A stretch of DNA of 64,000 nucleotides from Odontesthes bonariensis (Eukaryota > Chordata > Actinopteri > Atheriniformes > Atherinopsidae). The position numbers and the translations under genes are program-made. The notes beneath the pieces are model-generated. The model was not told where the DNA came from, ran no database searches, and was given only the letters and a program-made list of their open reading frames with translations. Within the stretch, counting starts at the first letter, position 1. Every line of letters starts with the position of its first letter. This document shows, one piece after another, positions 50,602-64,000 of the stretch. The stretch is from contig NC_134526.1 in assembly GCF_027942865.1 (NCBI RefSeq), positions 20,565,784-20,629,783 of the forward strand. Direction: 5' to 3'.

Positions 50602-51791
50602 AAGGGTGACCGAGGGACAAGTTTGTCCAGAGTACACCCTTCTCTCCATCTTCGTCTTGCTACTCAAGAAGCTTCAACGTGAATAAGGAGATGTCTTATC
50701 CCATTTATTCATTTCTAGCCCACTCCCAGCTAGGTCCCAGCTCGGCCTTCTCTTAAATTACCACCCTTCCTGACTCATTTCTCCTTTCTCCCTTCCTACG
50801 CTACAAGCTGCCTCGTCTTGTGTGTTCCAGACTGATATGAAGATGATGCCGATGAGCACCGAGTTTGCATCTGTTTACAGGCTGAAAGAGCAGCAGTGTT
50901 TTTTTTTGGTTTCTCCACTGAGGCAGGACAGCACCCAGACTTTCCTCCCATTCATCCGCCTCCTGACCCTTAACCCTTTTCCTTTTGGACTGTTCCTCTC
51001 CTCCTCTCTGGTGGGGTCACAGGAAAGTCTAACTGTACTAACACAAGGATCTTATCTCTTCTCTTGAACTAATCTTTTATAAGCCGCGTCAGCTGGTGTG
51101 TGTGTCTGTATGTGTCTGAGTACACATCTCAGTACTTTTACACTGTGTTTATTCCAGTGAGTTTTACTAAGACACACTGGAGTAAGGATGAGAGGTGGTC
51201 AGATGTCTTTATACTCTTTGTGTGTATGCGTTACAAAAGCAGGAATTTTGCACAGTTGTTGCTTTTTTTTTTTCTCTCTCTCTCTCTGCGACTGTTGGGC
51301 TCACCGTTACACCTTAGCTTAGGGAGGAAGTCTGATTAAACAACCGAGACAACACACACAAACACTGCCTCGACTCTTGGTACCACTCGGTCAACTCTCG
51401 CCCGGTCACTTCACCTCGGACCTTTTTTCTGACCCTCCCCATGAACTTTGCCCTCGAGGGGGTCACAGAATTAACAATGAACGCTTCTCAGAGGAGATGA
51501 AACGCCCCCCCTCTTTTTTTTTTCTTTTTTTTTTTAACCAATCCTGGGTGATGAAAAGAAGAGGAGACATTTTGTTTGTATGTGTGTGTACTCTTACTGC
51601 TCAGATACTAACAGCTACATGTTAATGTGTTTTCCAGTGAGTCTCCCCCAGTGACTGTTTATAAAGGAAAAGACATGATCTGTGTCGGCATCAGTATTTT
51701 GCTGTCTGAACAAATGGATGTACTGAGGCATTGTGGGACAGTTGTTTTTCTATTTGGTTTGTTTCTAGGGTCAAAGGGATGAGGGAGGGTT

Positions 51792-51851
51792 TGTGTGTGT
51801 GTGTGTGTGTGTGTGTGCGTGCGTGTGTGTGTGTGCATGCGTGTGTGTGCA
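51792..51851. repeat. (TG)n microsatellite, interrupted
   Basis: TG repeat with GC interruptions in the epn2 3' UTR. Confidence 0.9.
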
Positions 51852-53904
51852 TGAGACATGCATTTAGCTTCCAAGTGTACTTTAATGAGCAATTTTTCTT
51901 TTCTTCCATTTCTCACTGAGTTAAATACAACTTAGAATTTGCTCAAATTAGTTTAAGTGCAACTAAAAACAAACAAACCAGGGTTTAGTTATCAGCAGCC
52001 TTAATTTTTATTTTTTTTCTTCCTTTTTCTACGCGTGTATGCAACCATGTATCAAGGAGCTGTCACTTCGGGCGACGAGGTTGCGAAGAGAACCCGAGGT
52101 TTATAAGGGCACGTCGGCCACATAGCATTGTGAAAAGAGTTCAGCTCTTACTGGATTTGCTGTGGCTAATCTACGTACAAGAACATCACCAAGCACTACC
52201 ACACATGCACACACACCTTCAGACGGAGTCGCTCCAGGATCAGTCTATTGATAGCACAGGGCATCCCGCAGCAAACAACAGCGCGTCACGTGATGTCAAC
52301 AAGCAGCCGTTCCTTTTCCGTTGTTCTTTACTTGTTAGATGTAAATCCATAGCAAATCCTTTTTTAAATTTTTTTTTTTTTTGAGTTTTTGGAGCCGTTC
52401 ACTAGCAAAAAGCCAAGTTGTCATCTCGATTCTCTCTCTTGCCTATTTTCTGTCATTCTAGGTTTTTTTCACCCTATGGGTAGGCTATGATATTCTCTTC
52501 TCTTAGAAGCACAAACTGTTACCAAAGTCATAGCGACTGTGATTTTGTTTTTTATTTGTTTGTTTGTTTTTCCCCGAGGATGCCACACGTGGGACACTTT
52601 AAAACAGTAGGGTCACACTTCACTGACATTTTTTTTTTGTTTCTGTTTGTGAATGCTCGTGGTGTGCGAGAGACTCCATTGTTACAATGTTTTATAAGTC
52701 GGAGCTAATTTCCATTTTGTCGAGTTTGTGGGAGGAAGTTGCTGTTGGCCGAACATCATTGCATTTTACAGAAATCAAGCTTGAGCATCCGTCTCTCCTT
52801 TTGGTTGATGACACACGGCTAAAGATAAAAAAAACAAAAAAAACAGCACTTGTTGTGTACTCTTCTCTTTAAGTCACTATCATGTCTTCAGTTCTGTCAC
52901 TGTAACTGCCACTGTTCCGACTTGTTGAAGGTTTTTTTTTATTTTCTCTCTTGTGGTGTGAGTTGGCGCCCCCTCATGGTCACTTGTGGTACTACAGCTA
53001 CACAGCAGGACCGTGGATGTTTCCACCCGACGCCTACCTTCAATTCTCTCAGGCAAAAAGGAGGGGCAGCTCCAACTGTGTGTATGATTTTGATAATTCT
53101 AGGTGTGGTAGCGACGGTTTTTAACGCTCGGAGTCCTTAAAGTATGGATGTGACGCTTACTTTGCAGACCAGCAAACATTTGTAATCCTGACTAAATATA
53201 TGCAAACATTTGGGTGTAAGAAAATGGGAAAAAAAAAAAAGACAAGAAGACTTGACGCTTGATGTGTTTCGCAAATTGCTGATGACGTCTTGTTTATTGA
53301 AACGCTACTATGATATTCTAGCTGAGATTGTAGCTTTGTCATCAGGCTCTGTTTCACTGTAACCTCACTTTAAACTCTATTCCCAGCGATTGTGGAAAAA
53401 GTCGGTTTATGCGGTGAAAAGAAGGGAGGAAGAAGAGCCTTTTGCCGTCTTGAACAGACTGCGCTCCCACAAATCGGACGCTGGCAGTCGCCCCGGTTCA
53501 GTGAAAACGCGGCCTGTGTGTAGCGAGCTCCTCAGTCATGTATTCACTATGCTTTTTATCAAGCGGACTAACTGAATTTATGGGCCGTCTGTCTTTATAT
53601 GCATAAACTGACTCCTTTATTCTTTTTCATGTCTTGTCTAGTTACCCTTCTCGTAGTACTGGGAGCAGGCTGCTTTTTTTTTTTTTTTTTATTGGATTCG
53701 TGCTCAACCCGTTGGCATTATAACTGTATAATATAATTTATCATTTGTACTATTGTAACATACTGTTCTTCTGTATACCTTATTATTCTGTGTAATGGGT
53801 TTTTGTAGGAAAAGTCATTGTGGTATTTTAACGGCATCTAAACAAATGAACGCAGCAGGCCGCACCCTGTTGGATGAGGACAACTGTAGCTGCATCGGTT
53901 CAGA

Positions 53905-53910
53905 AATAAA
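53905..53910 (+). terminator. epn2: Polyadenylation signal AATAAA, epn2
   Basis: AATAAA followed within 40 bases by a GT-rich stretch (GGTCTGGGTCT). It lies at the expected end of the epn2 transcript. Confidence 0.62.
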
Positions 53911-54183
53911 ATGTCTCACTTCAGCTCTGTAGCTCCGAGGTCTGGGTCTTTTTGCTTAGTTTTTTTTCCATTTTGGACCTGTGGAGAGTTAATGTTATTC
54001 AGTTGGAGCCATTCGTTTTTGCCACTCGGTGATATGATCATAAATATTTTAACGTGTGAAATCTCCTTGCAAATGGGAAATCAGTTCTGCACATATGGGA
54101 GCGATCCAAAACTTAGGTCTCTGTCATAGCTTTATATAAACAATTACACTAAATGTATTCAAGCAGAAACATTAAGATCCACT

Positions 54184-54189
54184 TTTATT
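54184..54189 (-). terminator. b9d1: Polyadenylation signal AATAAA, b9d1
   Basis: TTTATT on the plus strand gives AATAAA on the minus strand, about 160 bp after the b9d1 stop. The 3' UTR also contains a U25 run (plus-strand A25 at 54311-54335). Confidence 0.6.
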
Positions 54190-54304
54190 TAAAAAAAACA
54201 AGTTTAAAAAATACAGTGAAAATTCAAGATGGACACTGCATTGCAGCACCGTAGATACACACACAGGTGGGTAAGTTAATGGATTTTTGGCTGATGTGAG
54301 GGAG

Positions 54305-54335
<31 letters not shown>

Positions 54336-54349
54336 GTGAGGGCTCATCG

Positions 54350-56627
<2,278 letters not shown>

Positions 56628-56728
56628 CGTGACTTCGATGAGTATGATTTTATGCGTTTTCCTTACATCGTGATTAAACAACCTTCACTTAAATCCTGCT
56701 AATTGTTTATTTGAACTTAGCCAGGCCC

Positions 56729-56742
56729 GTTGCTAAGGCAAC
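56729..56742. promoter_or_regulatory. b9d1: RFX X-box in the b9d1 promoter
   Basis: GTTGCTAAGGCAAC has the two inverted half-sites GTTGCY and RGCAAC with a 2-base centre, the classic RFX binding motif of ciliary genes. It lies 102-115 bp upstream of the b9d1 ATG. RFX2/3-driven transcription is the expected regulation of transition-zone genes. Confidence 0.8.
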
Positions 56743-56820
56743 GTTTGCTCCTCCTTACGGCTACCTGCTTCAGTCAAATTGAACGAGAACGCCGAATCGG
56801 TGGCGAGATCCTCTCAACGT

Positions 56821-56835
56821 CCACAAGAGGGCGGC
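56821..56835. promoter_or_regulatory. CTCF-like motif (candidate)
   Basis: CCACAAGAGGGCGGC differs at one position from the common CTCF core CCASYAGRKGGCRS. It lies about 190 bp upstream of b9d1. Binding is not shown. Confidence 0.35.
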
Positions 56836-59800
56836 ACTGTACCCGAAACTAAACCTCCTGCTCCTGATGAAAAGGCGCCCAAGGCTGCAACTCGTCCACA
56901 AAGTGGTCACGGGGCTGTCCATTTTAAATCACTGCCAGCACATGTGTACCAATTAGACATGACAAGATAGAAAGAAACCAAAAGTTTTGAACTGCTGTAG
57001 TAGAAGCCTGATGTCAAATAGAATTATATTATATGTATGAGGAAATTCGATACCTGTTCAAGGGGAAATATACAAAGCTATTCATCAAAATAAAATCTAA
57101 TTAGGAAATAAGCACCTAGACACTCGTCTGAGTCGTGCTATTATGGAAATATCAATTCTAAGTGAGGGAATTTTCTACAGGAAAATCATCCAAGCAGCTC
57201 TCAGCTGTATGATTAGGAAACACTTCACAGCCATCTTCAAGTAAAGTGGAGTATAACAACGGTGTCTTATAACAAGACAGGTGCAGTCAATGAAGCCAAT
57301 TAGCCCATGTGATTCCCTTCTGTCAGACATTGTTAATCTGCTGGAGATCATATGACTGATGTGTAAGTGCTTTAAGGATTTTACAATTTATCTAATTCCT
57401 CCCGTTTATATGCAAGAGGTTTACAAAAGTCAGTTATGTGGGCGATGCATTTCTCAGGGAGGAAAATGGCACCGATTTGCTGGCTTTCTTTCTCTAGTAG
57501 TTTGTTAAGTTTGATTTTTTTTTTTTTCTGACATGGCAAAATAGAAAAAAAAAAAAAAAAACAACGTACATGTGGCCATCACTGTGGACTCATCATATGT
57601 CTTGTCTCCAAACAATGTATCTGCTAAACAATAGATGGCAGCAATTATCAATAGTCTATCAATGGTAGCTATCAGTGGTCTCAGTGTTTTATGAGTTCAC
57701 CAGAAAGCTAAAAGTGAGATATTTCAAACTGGTAAAGCAGCAAGCACTTACTTTCAATGTGAGGATTTTGTGATGAAATGAGAGAGATGATGCTACTCGA
57801 GTGCACATTCGGTGTACCTCTTGGTTTCTTGTGGTTGGCGGACCTTTATTCTGTGATGTGGCAGCATTGAGTGGGTGAGCTTCCAGATCCTCCTCAACTA
57901 CTAAAACTCTTCCTTTGTCTAAAAAGTCTACAATTTAAACAAAAAAAAAAGATACAAGACCAAAAGTCCACATGGGTTCTGCTTTTCACAACAGAGATTC
58001 ATGAGCTGCGGTTTTTGGCCCCGTTTGTTTTTGGACTGAGATCCTGCTGCTCCAGTGTGGCACCCTGTGGTTTTCTGAGATCACATGTTGCACCTGAGTG
58101 TTTTTAAAGTTCCAGTGTGTAACATTTAGGCCAATCTGTGTTCACACATTCTCTGGAAAGTGCTATGTTTCAACTTTAGGAGCCCTGTTCCTCGCAGAAA
58201 GCTGTGTCGTAAGGAGAAGATCTGTGTTATTCATTAGTCACTGGTTTTAAATCAACTGTATAGAAATGACGTGCATGAATATGAGGTGTGCGTGTTTTAT
58301 ATAAGTGAAAAAAAATATGATTGGTTCTGTTTTGGCTGATCTGAGGGGCTGCTTCTTATAGAACTCTTGCTTTTCTTTTGGCCATTGTGCAAAAGTTCAT
58401 GGCCACAGATGAGTACAAAGCAGCTCCAGTGAGTTCTCCCTGTGGTGGTTGGGCTTACTTTCTGAATCCGGGTTAGAAGTTTGGATATCCTAGAATTCCC
58501 TCCAAAAGATGTATCACAGCATTAATAATGTTGCGTGAGGAGCATGGCCTGTTTTAAAGGTAAGAAGCACTCATCCTCCGACATAGCCATGGCACCTTTG
58601 ATCAGAAAGTTCTGCCCAAACAGAAGCTCCCTTTGCATCCACCTTTGTTTGTCATCTGTCCAGTCAAAGCTGGCAGTTTTAAATCTCCTCCTCCTTATCA
58701 CTTCATAAGTACTTAAGGACAGTGACAGTTTGTCATATGCACAAAGTAACTAATTAGCTGACAGACAAGACATCCCGAAATTCACTTTCAAGTAAAGCTG
58801 TTTATATTCACAACACTTCTGATTTGTCATGCTTCATTTAGAAGTTTTCTATTTTGCAGTCAGCTTTTCATTTGTTTCGTTTGACTTTTTAAGAGGTTTT
58901 TTCTGCAACTTTTGCTTCCAATGTTTCCTCCTCACCTGTTTCATGTTACCCCACTCTTCTGTTCCTGCGACACACCTGGCTGCCATTGGTCATTGGTCAC
59001 CTTGCATACACTCCCTTGGTTCCACTTACTCTATCCCAGCTTTATTCACTCGTGGCCATATTTTCAGCCTTTATTTCCTGTGTTGCACTCCCAGTCAGCG
59101 TACAGCTTCTCCTTGCTCCGGTGACTCAGCCTCGCTGATTGACTACCTTGTATTGACCCTGCTGTATTTAATAATCATCTCCTTTTGTGTCCTGCATTTG
59201 GCTACGACCCCATATTGCATAGTTATTTAGTTTTATCTCGCTCTTGCTGTTCTTAGGCTGCTTTGGATTTATTTTCTTCTTTAACTGATTACTCTTTTTT
59301 TTTTTAATCCTTCTTTGTCCTCCTTCATTCCCTCTTTTCCAGCCTGCATATTTCTGAATATTTTTATTTCTCCAAGCACTTGGCCCACACCCCAACCTCT
59401 ATTATCACTTTTCATCTCCTTCCCAGCATCTCCCTATCGCTTCCTCTATTCCTCCCACAACTTATGTCCTTCTATCCTCTTCATCTGCCAAATTTATGTC
59501 TCCTTTTTGATTTTCTGCCTCCTGCATTCCCTCTCATTTTCATTGCTTTCGCTCCTTTTGCCAACATATCTCATCTCTTTCATCCCATTGTCCAGCCTGT
59601 TTGTGTTTGATCTTACTTACCTCCTCGCAGTAGCCACCCTGTAGCTCTCCTCTTTATCTTCTTTTCTTTACTTCTCCATCCGCCACCTTCCTGCCCTTTC
59701 ATTTCTCCTGTCTCCCCACCTCCTTATTCTTGTCAAATGCCTGATTCAGAGTCAGACAGCTAATCCATATGGGATCTAATTTTGTCTGGACTTTTTAAGT

Positions 59801-62800
59801 TTAGTGCTTGCAACGTGCAACGATTTATGAGAATCTTGAGTCCAAAAAATGCCTTGGAAGTTATTAAACCAGGTGCATGCAATAGAATTATTATTTTTCT
59901 AATGCTCAATCAGTGTCCCAATCTAGTGTCCTTTGCAAGTCCTTACATGATTAAAAGTGACACTTAATGTGTCTTTTATGTACATATATTGTTTTTTAAA
60001 GTGTCCTGCCAGCGACATGGTCAAGGAAATTTTTTGCCGAAGAGCCCTTCACATGTTCATTTGGGTATCAATCAGGGACAGGGGCGCTTAGCTTATAAAG
60101 AATAGAGAAGTAAAGTGGGGAAAATACAAGAGGGGTATGGTGAAAAAAGCCATAATTCCATTTCTGCTCATATAAATGCATAAATATTCACAATATCTAG
60201 TATTGAAATAGTCGCAAAACACAATGTGTGATAAAGAACATTTAGTGAGTCATATTGATCTAGTTTCTTTTTTCCTAATCGTCAGAATAGGCTCGGAAAA
60301 GTGAGAAAGATGAGACCAGCGGCACACTTCACCCAGAGTGTGTACAGGACAAAAATAGGTGTGTGTGGAAGAGGGCCTGGGGAACACAAACAAGGAGCAA
60401 AACGATGGCAGTGAACCAGAAAGGTGTGAAAAGTAAAGTGGGCAAGGAGGAAATGGAGAATGATTAAAGAAGTGAAGCAAAGAAGGAATCGAAAATGGGG
60501 TGAAAGAAGGGCGCACGGTAGGAGGAGATAAGCTTATGAGCAGATATTGATGGTACTCGACGCTACTGAGGAGAGGCTACACATAAACCGACTGGATCTT
60601 TTAGTCAAAGAGTAAATTGATTGAGTTGACTATCCTGATAATTGTAAAAGGGCCTGTACAAACTGCAGCCCGGCCATACTAGCTTCCCTTTGTTTGCCGA
60701 AGACACTTTTCTGTTAATCACGACACACCGATCAGGGTGAGACGCTCACACCATCATTTTCAGACCTTTTTCCCATCAGACATTTTGACTCTTTGGATGC
60801 AGTTGCATGGTTAAAAAATTACCTTTTCCTTAACCTCATTGAAAAATGTCCATGGGGCTATAAGATAAGTTCCGAATATGTACCTGTTACTTGTTAAATC
60901 AGATAGTAAATCTAGACCAAACACTAAAAATACAGAACATATGTAATTCCACGTGTTTCTAAGAAACCTAGAAGGATCCTCTCCAAACATAAGAATCCCC
61001 TCAGACAGAGACTGCTTCACCCAAAGGACAAAACACCCAAACACCCTTCGGATGAGGGTTGAAACGTCTTAAACAACCAGAAAAAGAAGAAGTTGCCCAT
61101 ATTCGAGCTCTAAGGATTATCTGTTACTTGGTTTCAGTTGGATTTTACCACAAACCATCGTAGAACTAACCAATCAAACCCAACAGCATTTGCGGTTTTC
61201 TGCACTGCTGAGACAGAAACAGTCGTTATCTCACTTGCTATTAACGGCGGAAATAAGCATCGTTAAGGTGCCTAGTATCTGTGGAGGTAACCCCCGCCCC
61301 TTCTCTCTGAAAAGCAAATATTAGCTTGTTGTGACATGCATCTAAACACTCTTGTGGGCCAACTCTGTTAGTAACATATCCCAGATGATTGGGTGATAAG
61401 TGCAAGGCATGTAGAGTGCCATCTGTGTCATTGTCATTGCAGGTGTTCTGTTTCGAGGATCTTTTCCAACTATTGATGCGGACTGTGGAATGGAACACAG
61501 CTTATGTCCCTCCAAGGAAGCTAAAATGTACAATCCCTCAACTTAATGCAAAAGAGCTGACTTTAATGTTATGAATTATACCTGCACTTTCTCCTCTATG
61601 ATAAGCCCTGAAAACAAAACGGTCGAGAGCAGTTGGGTCATATTTAATATTTAGATGTGATGTCAAAAGGCCCACTCAATTTTTTATGGGGGTCGCCTCT
61701 TTGTATATCTCGCATAACTTAACCTGACATTCAGACGTAATGGAAACGCATGTGGGCGTAATAATATCTTAAATCAAACATTTACCGGTTCCTCTTCCTA
61801 AAAACTGGACTGATGATGAAAGTAATCCCGAGGTGTGGTAGAGAGGTAAGAGAAGGAGAGAAGTTGGGTGTTGGGTATGGTTTGGAATGATTAGAAGAAT
61901 GATTTCCTCAGCAATTTATTATCGCTGATACCATCAGGATCTCTACTGCCAAAGAACCCGCCTGATTTGCGATGTAGAAATGAGTCTCGCCAATAAGACA
62001 GGTTGTGTTGTATTGCCCCCTTTATTCAGGAGACGTTTATTAATTCTACACCAGCTGCTCTTGGTGTCTTTATGAAGACAGCTACTGATGTGGTGATACC
62101 TGCAGCTGTTGAGCCATTTTGCCTGTCTTAAAACGGCTCTGAACTGTCTGTTGCAGCCCTTCCCATTCAGTTTAATGAGCTGCTCGTGTGGCTCGTCTCC
62201 TTTTCAGTCGGGTTTCTCCGTCCCCTCCCTCTATTCCTTGGCTAAACAGTGTGCATAAGTTTCTTGTCTAAGTCATCCTCTTGTGTGCATAACCTGAACT
62301 GAACTCCAGCTTGGCTGACTTCTGCTGTTAGCTGCTCGTGAGTGTTTGTGTGGCGCATTTCTGTAGGCAAGTGTGTGTGTGGTCCATCTTTGGCCCAGTT
62401 TGAATCTGTATTCCCTCTGGGAGGGGCACCGAAACTCCACATTATATTTTTAAACTGTGCCTGCCTCGGAGTGTGAGTCCTGAGATCCCAAAGGCCTATC
62501 TGTCAATAGTCAGGCGACCAGCCTGTTTAGGCCAGAGGCATCATTTTTAGATGAATACAGGTTCTACAGTTATGAACTCAACTCATTTACTCTCAAGTTA
62601 ACATTATCAGCCTTAAAGGAATAATTCAATAATCTGAAGCACTATGCTTGGTGTCTTGCAGAGACTTAGATTGGAAGATAAATATCATGTTATAATTGGA
62701 TTTTGACATGTTTAATTTCCTTTTGTACTTCTGAAAGCCCTGATACAACATTCAATAAAAGTGAGCGCTGCCCTGTCCAGTAGTGATAATATGACTGGTG

Positions 62801-64000
62801 TGAGAGTCTCTAAACAGTAAATTTCCAGGCAGCATCAGCCTCATCCTCCACTCTCCAAGAGCCCGTTCTGCCTGCAGGCTGCAACCCAGTACTGTAACCT
62901 CTGCTGTCCTTCCCTGAGGAGGACACAACCAGAGACGGGAGGGGGGTCAAGGTGCAACAAAAGTAAAATACAGGGACGAAAAGGAGGAAGCTGCTGATCA
63001 GGAAAAAGACCATCAAGTACCATCAAGGTGCTGGAGAGGAGGAACAGCTGATAGTCAAACAGCTGTTGAGGGTGAAAAGGGGAAGGAGAGATAGATGTGA
63101 AGATCTCGGAGGGGAGGGTTATTTAGATATTCATCAATGAAGTGAGTCTGTAAGATCAGCCTGGTCTACTGCGCTCCCCATGGGTGGGAAAATATGTCAT
63201 GATGCTGTTGGCACTTGTTGGCGGTTGAAAGGAATGAGGGAGAGCTTCCAGCTTCTCAGATACGAGCTGATTTTCTGTGGATGAAATTTTAACAATGCAC
63301 CCATCTTCTATGCACGGCCTCCTGTCGATGTTTGGCTAAATCTGCACATCTTTGGTCAAATCAAGCTTTCAGCATTCGTTGATGTGTTATTGAGTTCTTG
63401 TACATTTGTTGTGCTGTCTGCACAATGTTGTCAGCATTAAGTAATGTTGAGGAGGAAGAGAACGGATTGGTTAGAGCTCCAAGCATGAGGGTCACTCAGC
63501 AGCTTGCAGATGTTTGGTGTGCTTAAATTTGTTAAGTACATAATCATGGATGTCAAAACTTGAATATTCTTGGATAGTTTGCGGTATTTAGTGTTCAATC
63601 TTTAAAGCAGCACACACAAAAGCCTTATCGCCGTGTGTTAATACTCTAATTTCACCTCATTATTTGCAGACAGAAGGAGTGGATTGGAAGGTTTAAGATG
63701 CAGTGATCCAGTTGTACATTTCCAAGTGCTAATCACCCATATCTGTTCCAACAGCTGGCGATTCTGAAACACAGCTGGATAAGCTCCTACACCTGGAGGA
63801 GTTGAAGGGATGATGGAAAAACCACATGGAAAAAGAGCATTTACTTTCAGAGGTAATCGCCTGTGTTCTGGTTTTGGCAGACTTCTCGGGTGCAAGACAT
63901 TTGTGGCCACGGAAGACCAACATGCTTTTAACTGGTTAAAAACGGTATTATAAGACTGACACAGTTTGTATAAACACACAAATCTGAACAGCAAGTCTCA
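56836..64000. other. Right flank, no gene recognised
   Basis: Seven kilobases upstream of b9d1. In humans MAPK7 follows B9D1, but no kinase motif (HRDLKP, DFG, TEY) was found on either strand. Contents noted are A/T homopolymers near 57510 and 57545, a pyrimidine-rich stretch at 59280-59740, and a short fish-repeat-like phrase at 58108-58132. It may be intergenic or a large intron. Confidence 0.55.
58108..58132. repeat. Fragment resembling a fish MITE terminus
   Basis: AAGTTCCAGTGTGTAACATTTAGG resembles the terminal phrase of a dispersed fish element (TTCCAGTGTGTAGGATTTAG). No matching second end was found. Confidence 0.3.

Larger units (their letters stand above)
50602..53925 (+). other. 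epn2: epn2 3' UTR (end inferred)
   Basis: From the TGA to the first good AATAAA (53905) no other gene is seen on the plus strand, giving a 3.3-kb 3' UTR. It contains a GT/GC microsatellite (51792-51851). An ATTAAA near 51328 could serve a shorter form. The AT-rich stretch 53700-53800, with ACTGTATAATATAATTTATC, looks like a candidate conserved UTR block. Confidence 0.6.

Noticed and set aside
58829..59644. Open frames of 100-130 codons in a pyrimidine-rich region
   Set aside because: Phe/Ser/Leu-rich translation of T/C-rich DNA, no conserved motif, no splice context.
57000..64000. mapk7 expected next to b9d1 from human gene order
   Set aside because: No kinase motif was found in either strand; the open frames are short and unrelated.

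Overview
This window is nuclear DNA from a vertebrate, most likely a ray-finned fish (percomorph-like). All genes are split by GT-AG introns. There are many CA/GT microsatellites and fish-type DNA-transposon fossils (Tc1/mariner, PIF/Harbinger, ISL2EU-like, foldback MITEs). The three recognisable genes are grap, epn2 and b9d1. As I recall, their human orthologues lie together in the same order at 17p11.2, so the window looks like an old conserved gene block. No prokaryotic features, tRNA, rRNA or CRISPR array were seen. The species cannot be named from the sequence.

Layout. Positions 1-21564 hold the minus-strand gene grap, a GRB2-related SH3-SH2-SH3 adaptor. Four exons (21564 down to 3145) encode the N-terminal SH3 and the whole SH2 domain. 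The exon for the C-terminal SH3 was not found and should lie left of position 1. The grap introns contain two Tc1/mariner fossils (2560-2890 and 3792-4883), a MITE-like element (10769-11328) and a SINE-like repeat (about 16085-16447). Positions 22-27.5 kb are a transposon cluster between genes. It holds a 741-bp foldback element flanked by a 5-bp duplication, a collapsed THAP/DDE transposon with a convergent YqaJ-like remnant, and a decayed two-gene PIF/Harbinger element. No gene was found in 27.4-33.4 kb.

Positions about 33.4-53.9 kb hold the plus-strand gene epn2 (epsin-2). It has a probable noncoding first exon, nine coding exons with continuous reading frame (593 residues) and a 3.3-kb 3' UTR. 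Its second intron contains a nearly perfect 643-bp inverted repeat, and its third intron a Tc1 fossil. Convergent to it, 54350-56627 (minus) is b9d1, a cilium transition-zone gene with seven coding exons and 204 residues. A 14-bp RFX X-box lies about 100 bp upstream of its start codon. The last 7 kb (57-64 kb) show no recognisable gene.

The genes do not form a pathway. Grap is a signalling adaptor, epsin-2 a clathrin-endocytosis adaptor and B9d1 part of the MKS/B9 ciliary gate. The points most worth a second look are the young 300-bp-arm inverted repeat inside epn2, the in-frame GGGGCC/poly-Gly-Ala tract in epn2, the X-box of b9d1, and the THAP-to-DDE deletion fusion.
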